From Baffinella frigidus (Eukaryota > Cryptophyceae > Cryptomonadales > Baffinellaceae): a stretch of 11,089 nt of DNA. A program made the translations under genes and the position numbers. The stretch covers positions 107,940-119,028 of the forward strand of contig MU646619.1 in NCBI GenBank assembly GCA_026770585.1, written 5' to 3'. The notes under the pieces are model-generated. The model had not been told where the DNA came from. It saw nothing but the letters and a program-made list of their open reading frames with translations, and did not search any database. Position 1 is the stretch's first letter, and every line of letters starts with the position of its first letter. Positions 1 to 6,150 of the stretch are shown here, piece by piece.

Positions 1-28
1 CCCTATTTTTTTCTCTCTCTCTCGCTCG

Positions 29-76
<48 letters not shown>

Positions 77-337
77 CTGCATGGAGCTGGGACGGCGTTC
101 CCGCGGGTGTGAGCGCCGACAGTTGGCACGAGAGGCAGGCGCGGCGAGAGGCGATCGGCGCCCGCGAGAAAGGGAGGCGTGCGCAATCTTCAGACCAGAC
201 TGCTCGGCTTCAGACCAAACGACGAGACTGCACGCGATCTGCCGGCACATGCCCGCGAGAAAGTGAGGAGTGCGCGATCTCAGGAGCGGTGGGGTGTCCG
301 GGGACAGAGTTGCTCACTCTTCGGGTGGCAGAGTTCC
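1..337. repeat. CT microsatellite and left flank without a gene
   Basis: Positions 13-72 are a nearly pure (CT)n microsatellite with a few CG interruptions. The following 265 bases are GC-rich and contain a short direct repeat: GTGGGGTGTCCGGGGAC near 290 resembles GTGGGGTGTCCTGGGAC near 407. The open frames here are short, overlap in several frames and show no recognisable domain, so I call no gene. Confidence 0.8.
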
Positions 338-392
338 TAGGGTAACGGCCTGAAAATGGGGTACTTAGGCATACGGCATTGCCTAGGACCTC
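338..392. mobile_element. Truncated family C palindromic element (one arm, C3)
   Basis: This 55-bp stretch matches the outer arm of the two full family C elements at 1466-1627 and 2175-2336. It starts TAGGGTAACGGCCTG, continues through GGCATACGGCATTGCC and ends CTAGGACCTC. The second arm is missing, so it is a half element. Loss by deletion or recombination after insertion is the simplest explanation. It begins with TA like the full copies. Confidence 0.8.
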
Positions 393-450
393 AATGTGAG
401 GGGTTGTGGGGTGTCCTGGGACCCACTTCACTCCGACCCACAAGATTTCA

Positions 451-568
451 GCTAAGTCAACCAGCTCACCTAAGTCAACTTTCCCCTGATTTCGTTTAGA
501 TGGACCCTGCCACCATGGCCGGCATTTGACTTAAGGCGCTGGTTTTCAGGGGGGGTTGACTTAGGCGA
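451..568. repeat. Imperfect inverted repeat with AAGTCAAC motifs (family F)
   Basis: The left arm around 466-489 (CACCTAAGTCAAC, then TCCCCTGA) is answered by the right arm around 546-568 (TCAGGGG, then GTTGACTTAGG). Two further AAGTCAA units lie at 453-461 and inverted at 526-533. The octamer AAGTCAAC recurs in other palindromic elements of this window, notably the hairpin at 8269-8418. This suggests a related group of small non-autonomous DNA elements. No coding capacity is seen. Confidence 0.55.
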
Positions 569-669
569 AATGTTCTGGATCCGAGTGCACTTGGTGACTT
601 GTGGCAGAGTCGTTGGAGCCGTGCCTCTCGCGAGCCTGGCGTCTAACGCCAGGTGCCCCACTCGCGCAG

Positions 670-714
670 GTCAACGGCGACGGATGCACCCCGGCCGAGC
701 TCGCTGAACTCCAG
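670..714 (+). other. Exon-like 45-base segment with an EF-hand-like peptide (weak)
   Basis: A CAG acceptor (667-669) and a GT donor (715-716) bound 45 bases that read VNGDGCTPAELAELQ in phase 0. The pattern NGDG followed by an acidic residue and Leu recalls an EF-hand calcium-binding loop. However, the spacing from the first Asp position to the final Glu is one residue short, and no partner exon was found on either side. It may be a relic exon or chance. It overlaps the left direct repeat that flanks the CT tract. Confidence 0.15.
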
Positions 715-885
715 GTTCCTTTCTCTCTCTCTCTCTCTCTCGCTCTCGCTCTCTCGCGCGCGCTCTCTCTCTCTCACACACTCGCTCTCGCTCTCTCGCG
801 CGCGCTCTCTCTCTCACACACACTCGCTCTCGCTCTCTCGCGCGCTCTCTCTCTCTCTCGCTCTCTCTCCCTGCCTCCCTCCCTC

Positions 886-917
<32 letters not shown>

Positions 918-947
918 GCCCTCCCTCCCTCCCTCCCTCCCTCCCTC

Positions 948-991
<44 letters not shown>

Positions 992-1017
992 CCGAGCTGG
1001 CTGAGCTCCAGGTACCT
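693..1017. repeat. CT-rich tract flanked by 28-bp direct repeats
   Basis: Positions 721-989 are almost entirely pyrimidine: (CT)n with CTCGCG, CACACA and CCCTC sub-blocks. The tract is flanked by 28-bp direct repeats at 693-720 and 990-1017, both starting GGCCGAGCT and containing CTCCAGGT, with three mismatches. A third, weaker copy lies at 1025-1050. The long open frames through the tract only spell Leu-Ser or Arg-Glu repeats, so they are not taken as genes. The layout could be an expanded microsatellite inside a tandem duplication, or repeat DNA inserted with target duplication. Confidence 0.85.
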
Positions 1018-1051
1018 CACCCTGTCCGAGTTGGCTCAGCTTTAGGTCCGT

Positions 1052-1243
1052 TACAGGGGTATATGGGCGATAAGAAACCAGAACTTAAGAACACAGATCG
1101 GATTTGGACCCCCCGTTTTCTTAATTCAGTACCAGAGGGTTGACTAAATCTTGCGTTTAGTGAACCCTTTAGTACTAATTTCAGAAAACAGACACCGACC
1201 GATGTCGGAGCACCCGTGTTCTTATAGCCCAGATACCCCTGCA
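1052..1243. mobile_element. Palindromic DNA element, family B, about 190 bp
   Basis: The left end TACAGGGGTATATGGGCGAT and the right end (minus strand) TGCAGGGGTATCTGGGCTAT are terminal inverted repeats of about 25 bp with four mismatches. An internal hairpin lies around 1137-1171 (AGGGTTGACTAAA against TTTAGTGAACCCT). There is no transposase frame, so it is a MITE-like non-autonomous element. The flanks are TA on the left and CA on the right, consistent with a TA target duplication mutated on one side. It sits inside R copy 4. The outermost sequence resembles family A. Confidence 0.8.
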
Positions 1244-1284
1244 GGTTCTTTCAACTCCCACCATAGGCGGACACTGGAACTGGT

Positions 1285-1389
1285 TATCCCTTAAGTGGCC
1301 ACTAGGCTCATACGCCCTACCGTAGGGTCCTGGGACCTGCCTAGGACCTCTTGGTGGTCAAATTTGACCACCTGGCTACTCAGGGGATA
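1285..1389. mobile_element. Palindromic DNA element, family D, copy D1
   Basis: The element runs from TATCCCTTAAGTGGCC to the inverted end CTACTCAGGGGATA and is bounded by TA on both sides (1285-1286 and 1388-1389). It carries no gene. Its interior (CCTACCGTAGGGTCC, GCCTAGGACCTC) shares words with families A and C. The second copy is at 2517-2619. Its removal restores an uninterrupted R repeat, which supports TA target-site duplication as in Tc1/mariner-type non-autonomous elements. Confidence 0.85.
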
Positions 1390-1465
1390 CAGAAAAGCCC
1401 TGCCCCAGGTACCTCTCGCATCCTCCACACCTTCTCCGTTGCACCCCTTCGTATCAGACATGTTC

Positions 1466-1627
1466 ATAGGCTAACGGCCTGAAAATGGGGTAGTTAGGCA
1501 TACGGCATTGCCTAGGACCTCCCACCGTAGGCCGAGGGATCCTAGGACCAAAACGTCTCGGCCTACGGTAGGAGGTCCTAGGCAATTCCGTAGGCCTAAC
1601 TACCCCATTTTCAGGCCGTTACCCTAT
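1466..1627 (+). mobile_element. Palindromic DNA element, family C, copy C1, 162 bp
   Basis: Two arms of about 70 bases form an almost perfect inverted repeat. The left arm begins TAGGCTAACGGCCTGAAAAT, and the right arm ends with the complement ATTTTCAGGCCGTTACCCTA. They surround a loop of about 20 bases (GGATCCTAGGACC then AAAACGT). TA lies at both termini. There is no coding capacity. As RNA or single-stranded DNA it would fold into one long hairpin. It is identical in length to C2 at 2175-2336, whose loop is in the opposite orientation. Confidence 0.9.
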
Positions 1628-1681
1628 TAATGTGCAGGGATATCCAGGCGTTCAGGACACCCTTGGTCGAGCCTCGGGCGG

Positions 1682-1722
1682 TGTCCGTTTTCTTAAATTA
1701 GTACCTGCGGGTACTAATTACG
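1682..1722. repeat. Fragment related to the interior of element B
   Basis: The stretch CGTTTTCTTAAATTAGTACC resembles CGTTTTCTTAATTCAGTACC inside element B (around 1113-1132). Here it continues into a short palindrome (TTAGTACC, GCG, GGTACTAA). It looks like a decayed piece of the same family. Confidence 0.5.
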
Positions 1723-1901
1723 TTTGGCCCACCCTTGTTAGGACCGGGTCATGACGGTAACGAATTGTGATTCTACTCGCAGGGGCACGACGCGGTGGCG
1801 AAGGCCATTCTCGGGAGATAGGTTTGTCGTGTGTGTTTGTTTGTGGTTTTCGAGAGGGTTTGCGCGACCGGGTGGCAGACTGTCATGTACATGTACAGCT
1901 G

Positions 1902-2035
1902 AGAGAGAGAGAGAGAGGAGAGAGAGCGTGTGTGTGTGTGAGTGTGAGTGTGTGTGTGTGAGAGAGAGAGGTGAGAAGGGGGGAGGGTGAGAGAGAGAAG
2001 TCGGGCGAGAGCCAGCGGAGAGCGAGCGAGCGCCA
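1902..2035. repeat. GA/GT-rich microsatellite region
   Basis: This is alternating (GA)n, (GT)n and GAGCGAGC blocks. The purine-rich strand is the plus strand here, opposite to the CT tracts at 13-72 and 721-989. No gene is seen. Confidence 0.9.
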
Positions 2036-2062
2036 GGACGGTCGGTTGGTCAAACCAACATA

Positions 2063-2106
2063 AATCATGCACGTGCGTTTTTTTTTTTGAAATCATGCAC
2101 GTGCGT
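2063..2106. repeat. 16-bp direct repeat containing GCACGTGC
   Basis: AAATCATGCACGTGCG occurs twice, at 2063-2078 and 2091-2106, separated by a T-rich spacer. Each copy contains the 8-bp palindrome GCACGTGC, an E-box/G-box-like core (CACGTG). No gene with a start nearby was recognised, so a regulatory role is only a possibility. Confidence 0.6.
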
Positions 2107-2174
2107 GATTTTCTTGTTCTGGCCAGCCCTGCTCTCATCTCGGTAGAGAGGCGCGGTGCGGTTGAGGGAGTTTA

Positions 2175-2336
2175 ATAGGGCAACGGCCTGAAAATGGGGT
2201 AGTTAGGCCTACGGCATTGCCTAGGACCTCCTACCGTAGGCCGAGACTTTTTGGTCTTAGGATCCCTCGGCCTACGGTAGGAGGTCCTAGGCAATGCCGT
2301 ATGCCTAACTACCCCATTTTCAGGCCGTTAGCCTAT
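2175..2336 (-). mobile_element. Palindromic DNA element, family C, copy C2, 162 bp
   Basis: It has the same 162-bp size and the same arms as C1, starting TAGGGCAACGGCCTG and ending CAGGCCGTTAGCCTA, with TA at both ends. The loop ACTTTTTGGTCTTAGGATCC is the reverse complement of the C1 loop with two changes, so C2 is inserted in the opposite orientation. There is no transposase frame, so it is a non-autonomous foldback element. Confidence 0.9.
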
Positions 2337-2516
2337 GAAGTTGGCCGCGCTAGGTGTGTGCGATTTAGTGTCTGGACATGCATAAATACATTCTTTTGTT
2401 GAAAATATCATTCTGAAGACTGCCCCATGCTCAAGAAGAAACTCGCTTCGAAACTCGCTTCAGTTTTGGAGGCTGCCTTTTAGTGTTCACCTGGACCGCA
2501 CGAGCCCTGCGCGCTG
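2337..2516. other. Unique-looking spacer, no gene recognised
   Basis: It holds only short frames. A small tandem duplication (AACTCGCTTCG next to AACTCGCTTCA) lies around 2440-2462. Nothing else stands out. Confidence 0.5.
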
Positions 2517-2619
2517 TGTCCCTTAAGTGGCCAGTAGGCTCATACGCCCTACCGTAGGGCCCTAGGACCTGCCTAGGACCTCTTGCGTCAATTTTGACCG
2601 GCTGGCCACTTAAGGGATA
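2517..2619. mobile_element. Palindromic DNA element, family D, copy D2
   Basis: The ends TCCCTTAAGTGGCCA and TGGCCACTTAAGGGA are perfect inverted repeats of 15 bp. The interior (GGCTCATACGCCCTACCGTA, CCTGCCTAGGACCTCTTG) aligns with D1 at 1285-1389 throughout. The flanks are TG on the left and TA on the right, fitting a TA duplication with one mutated side. The termini are better preserved than in D1, suggesting a younger copy. Confidence 0.88.
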
Positions 2620-2836
2620 CGTGCGAATGCACAGACACTTTGCACTGCCGCAGTCCTCCTCGCGGACGCTTGTACTGAGCATTGTACGAGGGAGCACCCA
2701 GCCGCTTCGCCTTGCTCACTGCACTTCGTACGTACATGTAGTGGGATCTACCCAGGTACAGCTACTCTTAGCGATTCGCCTCCACCTACAGTTGCCCTGC
2801 ACATCGTACAGGGGGGCTTGGTGTGATCCGGAAGGA

Positions 2837-2902
2837 AGCATGGCCTTTCTACAGAACCAGTTCCGGTGTCCGTCTATGTTGGGAGCTCGAAGAACCTAAC
2901 GG
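2837..2902 (+). repeat. Dispersed repeat R, copy 1
   Basis: The core reads AGCATGGCCTTTCTACAGAA followed by GTTCCGGTGTCCGTCTATGT and GGGAGCTCGAAGAACCT. Similar sequence occurs at 3645-3700 (plus), 4523-4599 (minus) and, interrupted, at 1039-1405 (minus). All three plus frames are open for a stretch, one reading VYVGSSKNLTELQD. The family is unrecognised. It could be a short interspersed element or copies of an exon. Confidence 0.75.
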
Positions 2903-2990
2903 AGCTACAGGACATTGCCTCGAGACGGGTGCCATCTCGGCTCCGTGACAAACACAACTTGTCCGCAGACACCGCGCGTCTTGCGCACCA

Positions 2991-2992
2991 CC

Positions 2993-3045
<53 letters not shown>

Positions 3046-3096
3046 ACCATAAACCCTAAACCCTAAACCCTAAACTCTGAACCCTAAACCCTAACC

Positions 3097-3128
<32 letters not shown>

Positions 3129-3152
3129 ACCCTAAACCCTAAACCCCAAACT
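2991..3152 (+). repeat. Interstitial telomere-like array (CCCTCAA / CCCTAAA)
   Basis: About 20 units of CCCTCAA run tandemly, interrupted in the middle and at the end by CCCTAAA and CCCCAAA variants. CCCTAAA is the complement of the plant/algal telomere unit TTTAGGG. The array is internal, with unique sequence on both sides, so it is interstitial rather than a chromosome end. The block structure (CCCTCAA, CCCTAAA, CCCTCAA, CCCTAAA) suggests local expansion of variants. Confidence 0.9.
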
Positions 3153-3199
3153 CCACGCGCTCGTGGGGGGGGTTGCGGGTCGGTGCATGTAACGGTCTC

Positions 3200-3271
3200 G
3201 CTGGGTCTGTGGGGCGAAGCTGGGTCTGTGGGGCGAAGCTGGGTCTGTGGGGCGAAGCTGGGTCTGTGGGG
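3200..3271. repeat. 19-bp minisatellite, about four units
   Basis: The unit GCTGGGTCTGTGGGGCGAA starts at 3200, 3219, 3238 and 3257; the last copy is incomplete. The units are identical where complete, indicating recent tandem expansion. Confidence 0.92.
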
Positions 3272-3644
3272 CCACCCCATTGAGGATTCCAGCCTCAATG
3301 CCCGCGAAGAGGAACACGCCACTGAGCGTGGAACAGCCCCGCCGGCAGGCTCTTGAGCGCCCGCGTGACCGCCGAAGCCAACTGTCCGAGGTGACTGTCT
3401 TGTCATGTTCCGTCGGCCTTGGGGTGTGTGGACAGGGGGCCACGCACAGGATTTGCCTGTTGGGTATCTTTGATTACTCATGACTGAGTTTATTCAAGAG
3501 GTTTCGCCGTTGTCGCCTAACCCGTGCCTTAACCAGACTATGATCGGTGCATGTTATACCCCGCTCAGTCTGTCTCCGAGGGACGCTCCCCGAAGATTGG
3601 CGCAGATTGGCAGAGGGGAGGGCCTTGGGCGCGGCACGTGCACA
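3272..3644. other. Spacer, no gene recognised
   Basis: Several overlapping short frames exist on both strands, but none shows a domain, a clear start context or a splice pattern. I see no repeat of note in this stretch. Confidence 0.5.
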
Positions 3645-3700
3645 ACATGTTCCGGTGTCCGCCTATGTTGGGAGCTCGAACCTCAAGGACCGCACGGACC
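3645..3700 (+). repeat. Dispersed repeat R, copy 2
   Basis: GTTCCGGTGTCCGCCTATGT then GGGAGCTCGAACCTCAAGGA matches copy 1, with a 3-base deletion in the GAAGAA part. One frame reads AYVGSSNLKD. The sequence upstream of the core diverges from copies 1 and 3. Confidence 0.7.
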
Positions 3701-3750
3701 AGTCGTTGGGGCTGGGAGAGGCTCCCTTGCCGCGCCTTTGCGCCTCCAGC

Positions 3751-3872
3751 ACAGGGGTACCTCGCTCATAAGAAAACGCCCACCCCCTAGGACCACCATA
3801 GGGCCCTACGCATAGCCCTACTGTAGGGTCCTAGGAGGAGGAGGCGCTTTCTTATGAGCGAGGTGCCCCTGT
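3751..3872. mobile_element. Palindromic DNA element, family A, copy A1
   Basis: The left end ACAGGGGTACCTCGCTCATA and the right end (minus strand) ACAGGGGCACCTCGCTCATA form terminal inverted repeats of about 25 bp, continuing AAGAAA. The centre is rich in CCTAGGACC, CCCTAC and GTAGGG words. No transposase is present. A second copy lies 101 bp downstream (A2) and a rearranged piece lies in intron 3 at 7584-7648. Confidence 0.88.
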
Positions 3873-3973
3873 AGACGTGCACTGAAGAAATGGACAGGCT
3901 CTGCCGCCTGATGTCGCCCAAAGGGCGGAGATTGTCGGCAAAGGCGGTGCACCTCACCTTCTGCGTGTCGATG

Positions 3974-4095
3974 TACAGGGGTACCTCGCTCATAAGAAAC
4001 CAACCCCCGCTAGGACCCTACAGTAGGACCATGCCTAGGGTCCTATGGTGGTCCTAGGGGGGGGGGGGGGTTCTTATGAGCGAGGTACCCCTGTA
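3974..4095. mobile_element. Palindromic DNA element, family A, copy A2
   Basis: TACAGGGGTACCTCGCTCAT and its exact complement ATGAGCGAGGTACCCCTGTA form the termini, with TA at both ends. The interior includes GACCCTACAGTAGGACCATG and a run of G (4059-4070). The near-perfect ends suggest it is younger than A1. The 101 bp between A1 and A2 (3873-3973) is not repeated elsewhere in the window and shows no recognisable domain. Confidence 0.9.
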
Positions 4096-4522
4096 GTGTT
4101 GGTTCGAAGCTCCATAGTCGTTTTGGCGCGCGGCCTGAAACGTACCTCCGCTTGAGGGGTTATTCGAGCATTCCACGGACACGGCAGTACAAAAACTGTG
4201 GGACGTGTGGACAGATATAAAGGTTTAGTCAACATGCAGGGTACGTGACCTCGGCACACGACTTGCTTTCTTGAAAACTTGATGATTGTCAGTCGTCCAG
4301 AACACGAGGCGTCATGTAGTTGGTGTGTGTTGCTCATGTATGTATTTGCGATTGGCCCCTGTCACCCCATCTCAGCTCACTCTGGTTGGCAGGCGACTGC
4401 GCAGCCGTTCCTGACTCAAGTTGACGGATTCGTACCAAAAAAACAAGGAAATCAACTTCCGGTCTCCTTCAATGAAGAGCAGCTTCACTTGGGCAGAGTA
4501 GTACTTGCTTTGATTTTGGGGT
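4096..4522. other. AT-richer spacer; minus-strand open stretch of unknown meaning
   Basis: On the minus strand, the R copy 3 sequence (below) runs on in one open frame down to 4372. It includes DQPQNQSKYYSAQVKLLF and then SLFFWYESVNLSQERLR. The composition looks protein-like, but I recognise no family, start or splice partner. The rest (4096-4371) shows nothing I can name. Confidence 0.3.
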
Positions 4523-4599
4523 TGGTCCTTTAGGTCCTTGAGGTTCTTGGAGCTCACATACACGGACACTGGAACGTGTTCTGCAGAAAGGCCATGCTC
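4523..4599 (-). repeat. Dispersed repeat R, copy 3 (minus strand)
   Basis: Read on the minus strand it gives GAGCATGGCCTTTCTGCAGA, then GTTCCAGTGTCCGTGTATGT, then GAGCTCCAAGAACCTCAAGG. It aligns with copy 1 over its whole length. One frame reads SVYVSSKNLKDLKDQ and stays open beyond the repeat into 4372-4522. If R derives from an exon, this copy is the most intact. Confidence 0.75.
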
Positions 4600-5264
4600 C
4601 CTGAATCCTGATAGGGAGGGAACTTGACCTTAAATGGATGGTCCCCAAAATTCGGATTTCACAGTTTTGGACCACAGGTTTGGGGCCTCAAATTTGTTCA
4701 TGGTCCCAAAATTAGACTCACAGTTTCACCTCATTGTTTTTGAGGATTTTCGCCGTGGCGGAGTGGCTGTTCCCAGCCGTGCTCCCGGCGAATTTCTCCA
4801 TCTAGCCGATCAATTCGTCCTAACTTGCCCGTCCGGGGACATTCCCCCCCGGTATACGAGCGGTTTGCCTCCGGCAACCGGCGATTAGGGTTTAGGGTTT
4901 AGATTGGGGTATGAGCAGCTCCAGCACCCGAATGCGCTGTTCCTGGCCGATTTCCCCATCTGAGGCACCAGTGAGAAGTGATGGTCGGCATCACACGCGT
5001 CCATTTCTTGCTGATGCAATGTGTGAAAGCGCTCCGCCGCCGACAACATGTCTCGCCCGTGGCGTGGCGCCTTGCTGCCAGGAGTTGTGCTTCCAGCCAT
5101 GGGAGGAACATGGCTGGGGGGCAGTGGGCGAGTGCGAGTACGCGAGAGTCCAGTAACCCACGCTATCGTTGCCCACTCCCCTGCGTACAGACCAGGCGCT
5201 GATCAGGGCTTGCCATGTCCCAGGGAAGTGGGGCAGCGATAGCCCAGGGATACTGTTGTGGGGC
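4600..5264. other. Spacer without a recognisable gene; short reversed telomere-like motif
   Basis: Positions 4885-4905 hold ATTAGGGTTTAGGGTTTAGA, the G-rich strand of the telomere-like repeat and so opposite in orientation to all other arrays in the window. Around 4643-4730 there is a loose duplication (CCCCAAAATTCGGATTTCACA against CCCAAAATTAGACTCACA). Short frames on both strands around 4885-5202 overlap each other and have no recognisable domains. Confidence 0.5.
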
Positions 5265-5308
5265 AGTCATCTGGGCTCGCCAGGGTAGTCATCTGGGCTT
5301 ACCAGGGT
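5265..5308. repeat. 22-bp tandem duplication
   Basis: AGTCATCTGGGCT, then CGCCAGGGT or TACCAGGGT, occurs twice head to tail at 5265-5286 and 5287-5308, with two mismatches. Confidence 0.9.
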
Positions 5309-5345
5309 AGGGACCCAGCGCTCTCCCCTGAGCCACGTTGGGATA

Positions 5346-5472
5346 CGTCAGTCCACGCCAAGCGTCAGCCCACAAGCGTCAGCCCACGACACGCGTCAGC
5401 CCACCCCTCGCGTCAGTCCACTGTACCCTTCATCCCGCCACACCCTTCAGCCCACAACACGCGTCAGTCCAT
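5346..5472. repeat. Degenerate tandem repeat CGCGTCAGYCCAC
   Basis: Units built on GCGTCAGCCCAC or CGTCAGTCCAC recur at irregular 12-20 bp spacing across the stretch, with related variants such as CCCTTCAGCCCACA. No protein reading makes sense of them. Confidence 0.75.
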
Positions 5473-5597
5473 CTTGGAGCGGTCCTCTGTTTGAACTGTT
5501 CCACCGATCGATGATTGCGATTCGTCCCCTGTGAGATCGGGCAGGGGCGAGGAAAGCCGCGCCTCCCCTCCCCGAAAAAGTTGTGGTCACAAATGTC

Positions 5598-5686
5598 AAT
5601 TTTGAACCTAAGTCAACATTGTTTTAGTCAACCGAGCCCCTCCTACGGTAGGAAGCTCCGTAGGGCGATAGGGGGTCCTACGGCAC
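5598..5686. repeat. Decayed palindromic element with AAGTCAAC and CCTACGGTAGG words
   Basis: CCTAAGTCAAC and TAGTCAACC are followed by CCTACGGTAGG, CCGTAGGG and GGTCCTACGG. These words are shared with families C, D and F, but no intact terminal inverted repeat could be traced, so this is probably a relic. Confidence 0.5.
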
Positions 5687-6113
5687 GGTCTTGCTTTTTG
5701 TCGACTCTCCAAGGGCAGACAAGACGGGCACGAGGGGCCCAGGCACGACTTCGGGGGGCGTTCTGCTGGCTCGAGAGCTCGTTGTGGAGGCCGGCGTCGT
5801 CTGCACGTCTGCTTGTCCAGCAGGCAGCTGTCTGGGAACAGCGGGTGCCGCGGAGTTACAGCAGAGCTGTGATTCAGGCACAGGTGACGGGCTCTCTGGG
5901 TCTGCGGGAAGAAGACGTGTTCCGGCTCAGGGAGCAGGCACGGAGAAGGGCGGGAGCTGGAGTTGGATCGCTGCTGGAGTGCCGTGTGATGCTGGGTCCG
6001 CGAACATAGCTCGCACTTAGACGGACCCACGAACCACACGCTCAACCCGCGCAACAAGGGCACCAAGCCTTCTTCAAAACCAGCTCAGCCGGCTTACGCT
6101 CAAATCAGCCACG
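5687..6113 (+). other. Upstream region of the Pumilio-like gene
   Basis: This stretch should contain the promoter and 5' leader of the gene starting at 6114. I see no TATA box or other named promoter motif. A frame open from 5515 to a TAG at 6007-6009 covers most of it, including REEDVFRLREQARRRAG, but it has a weaker third-position GC bias than the real exons and no recognised domain. In the frame of the downstream ATG, a TAG at 6018-6020 is the last upstream stop. Confidence 0.5.
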
Positions 6114-6150
6114 ATGGGCGACGATGGCAACGATGAATTTTCCCTCCCAG
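6114..6150 (+). CDS. Pumilio-like gene, exon 1 (start codon)
   Basis: It encodes MGDDGNDEFSLP plus the first base of Gly13 and ends CCAG before the donor GTTCAC, in phase 1. The ATG has A at -3 and G at +4, a good eukaryotic start context. It is the first ATG after an in-frame stop at 6018-6020. The exon is short and has no family-specific motif. It is chosen because its phase matches exon 2 and because the 77-bp intron 1 carries a CTGAC branch-site-like word (6201-6205) and a CTTTCCAG acceptor. Confidence 0.6.

Larger units (their letters stand above)
1039..1405 (-). repeat. Dispersed repeat R, copy 4, split by two inserted elements
   Basis: Removing elements B (1052-1243) and D1 (1285-1389) leaves pieces at 1039-1051, 1244-1284 and 1390-1405. 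Read on the minus strand, they join into a copy of repeat R: a GGGCTTTTCTGTA part, then ACCAGTTCCAGTGTCCGCC, then AAAGAACC, then GGACCTAAAGC. These match copy 1 (2837-2902) and copy 3 (4523-4599) in order. The match across both junctions is good evidence that B and D1 are later insertions. Confidence 0.7.

Noticed and set aside
601-1143. Long frames through the CT tract (180 and 130 residues plus, 68 minus)
   Set aside because: They spell only Leu-Ser or Arg-Glu repeats because any (CT)n tract without stops stays open; there is no domain, and flanks do not support coding.
2991-3152. A true chromosome end
   Set aside because: Unique sequence lies on both sides and unit variants are mixed, so the array is interstitial.
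3747-4095. Overlapping frames in family A elements reading RGTSLIRK and MSEVPLY
   Set aside because: Both come from the terminal inverted repeats read in two directions; they mark the element and are not a gene.
5515-6009. A 164-residue plus-strand frame ending at TAG 6007-6009
   Set aside because: The C-terminal part looks mildly protein-like, but the frame runs through a decayed palindromic element, has a weaker third-position bias than the real exons, and matches no family I know. It could be a last exon of an upstream gene; splicing evidence would decide.
5608-6066. A 152-residue minus-strand frame
   Set aside because: It lies opposite the previous frame and has low-complexity basic/Pro composition without any motif; judged a shadow.
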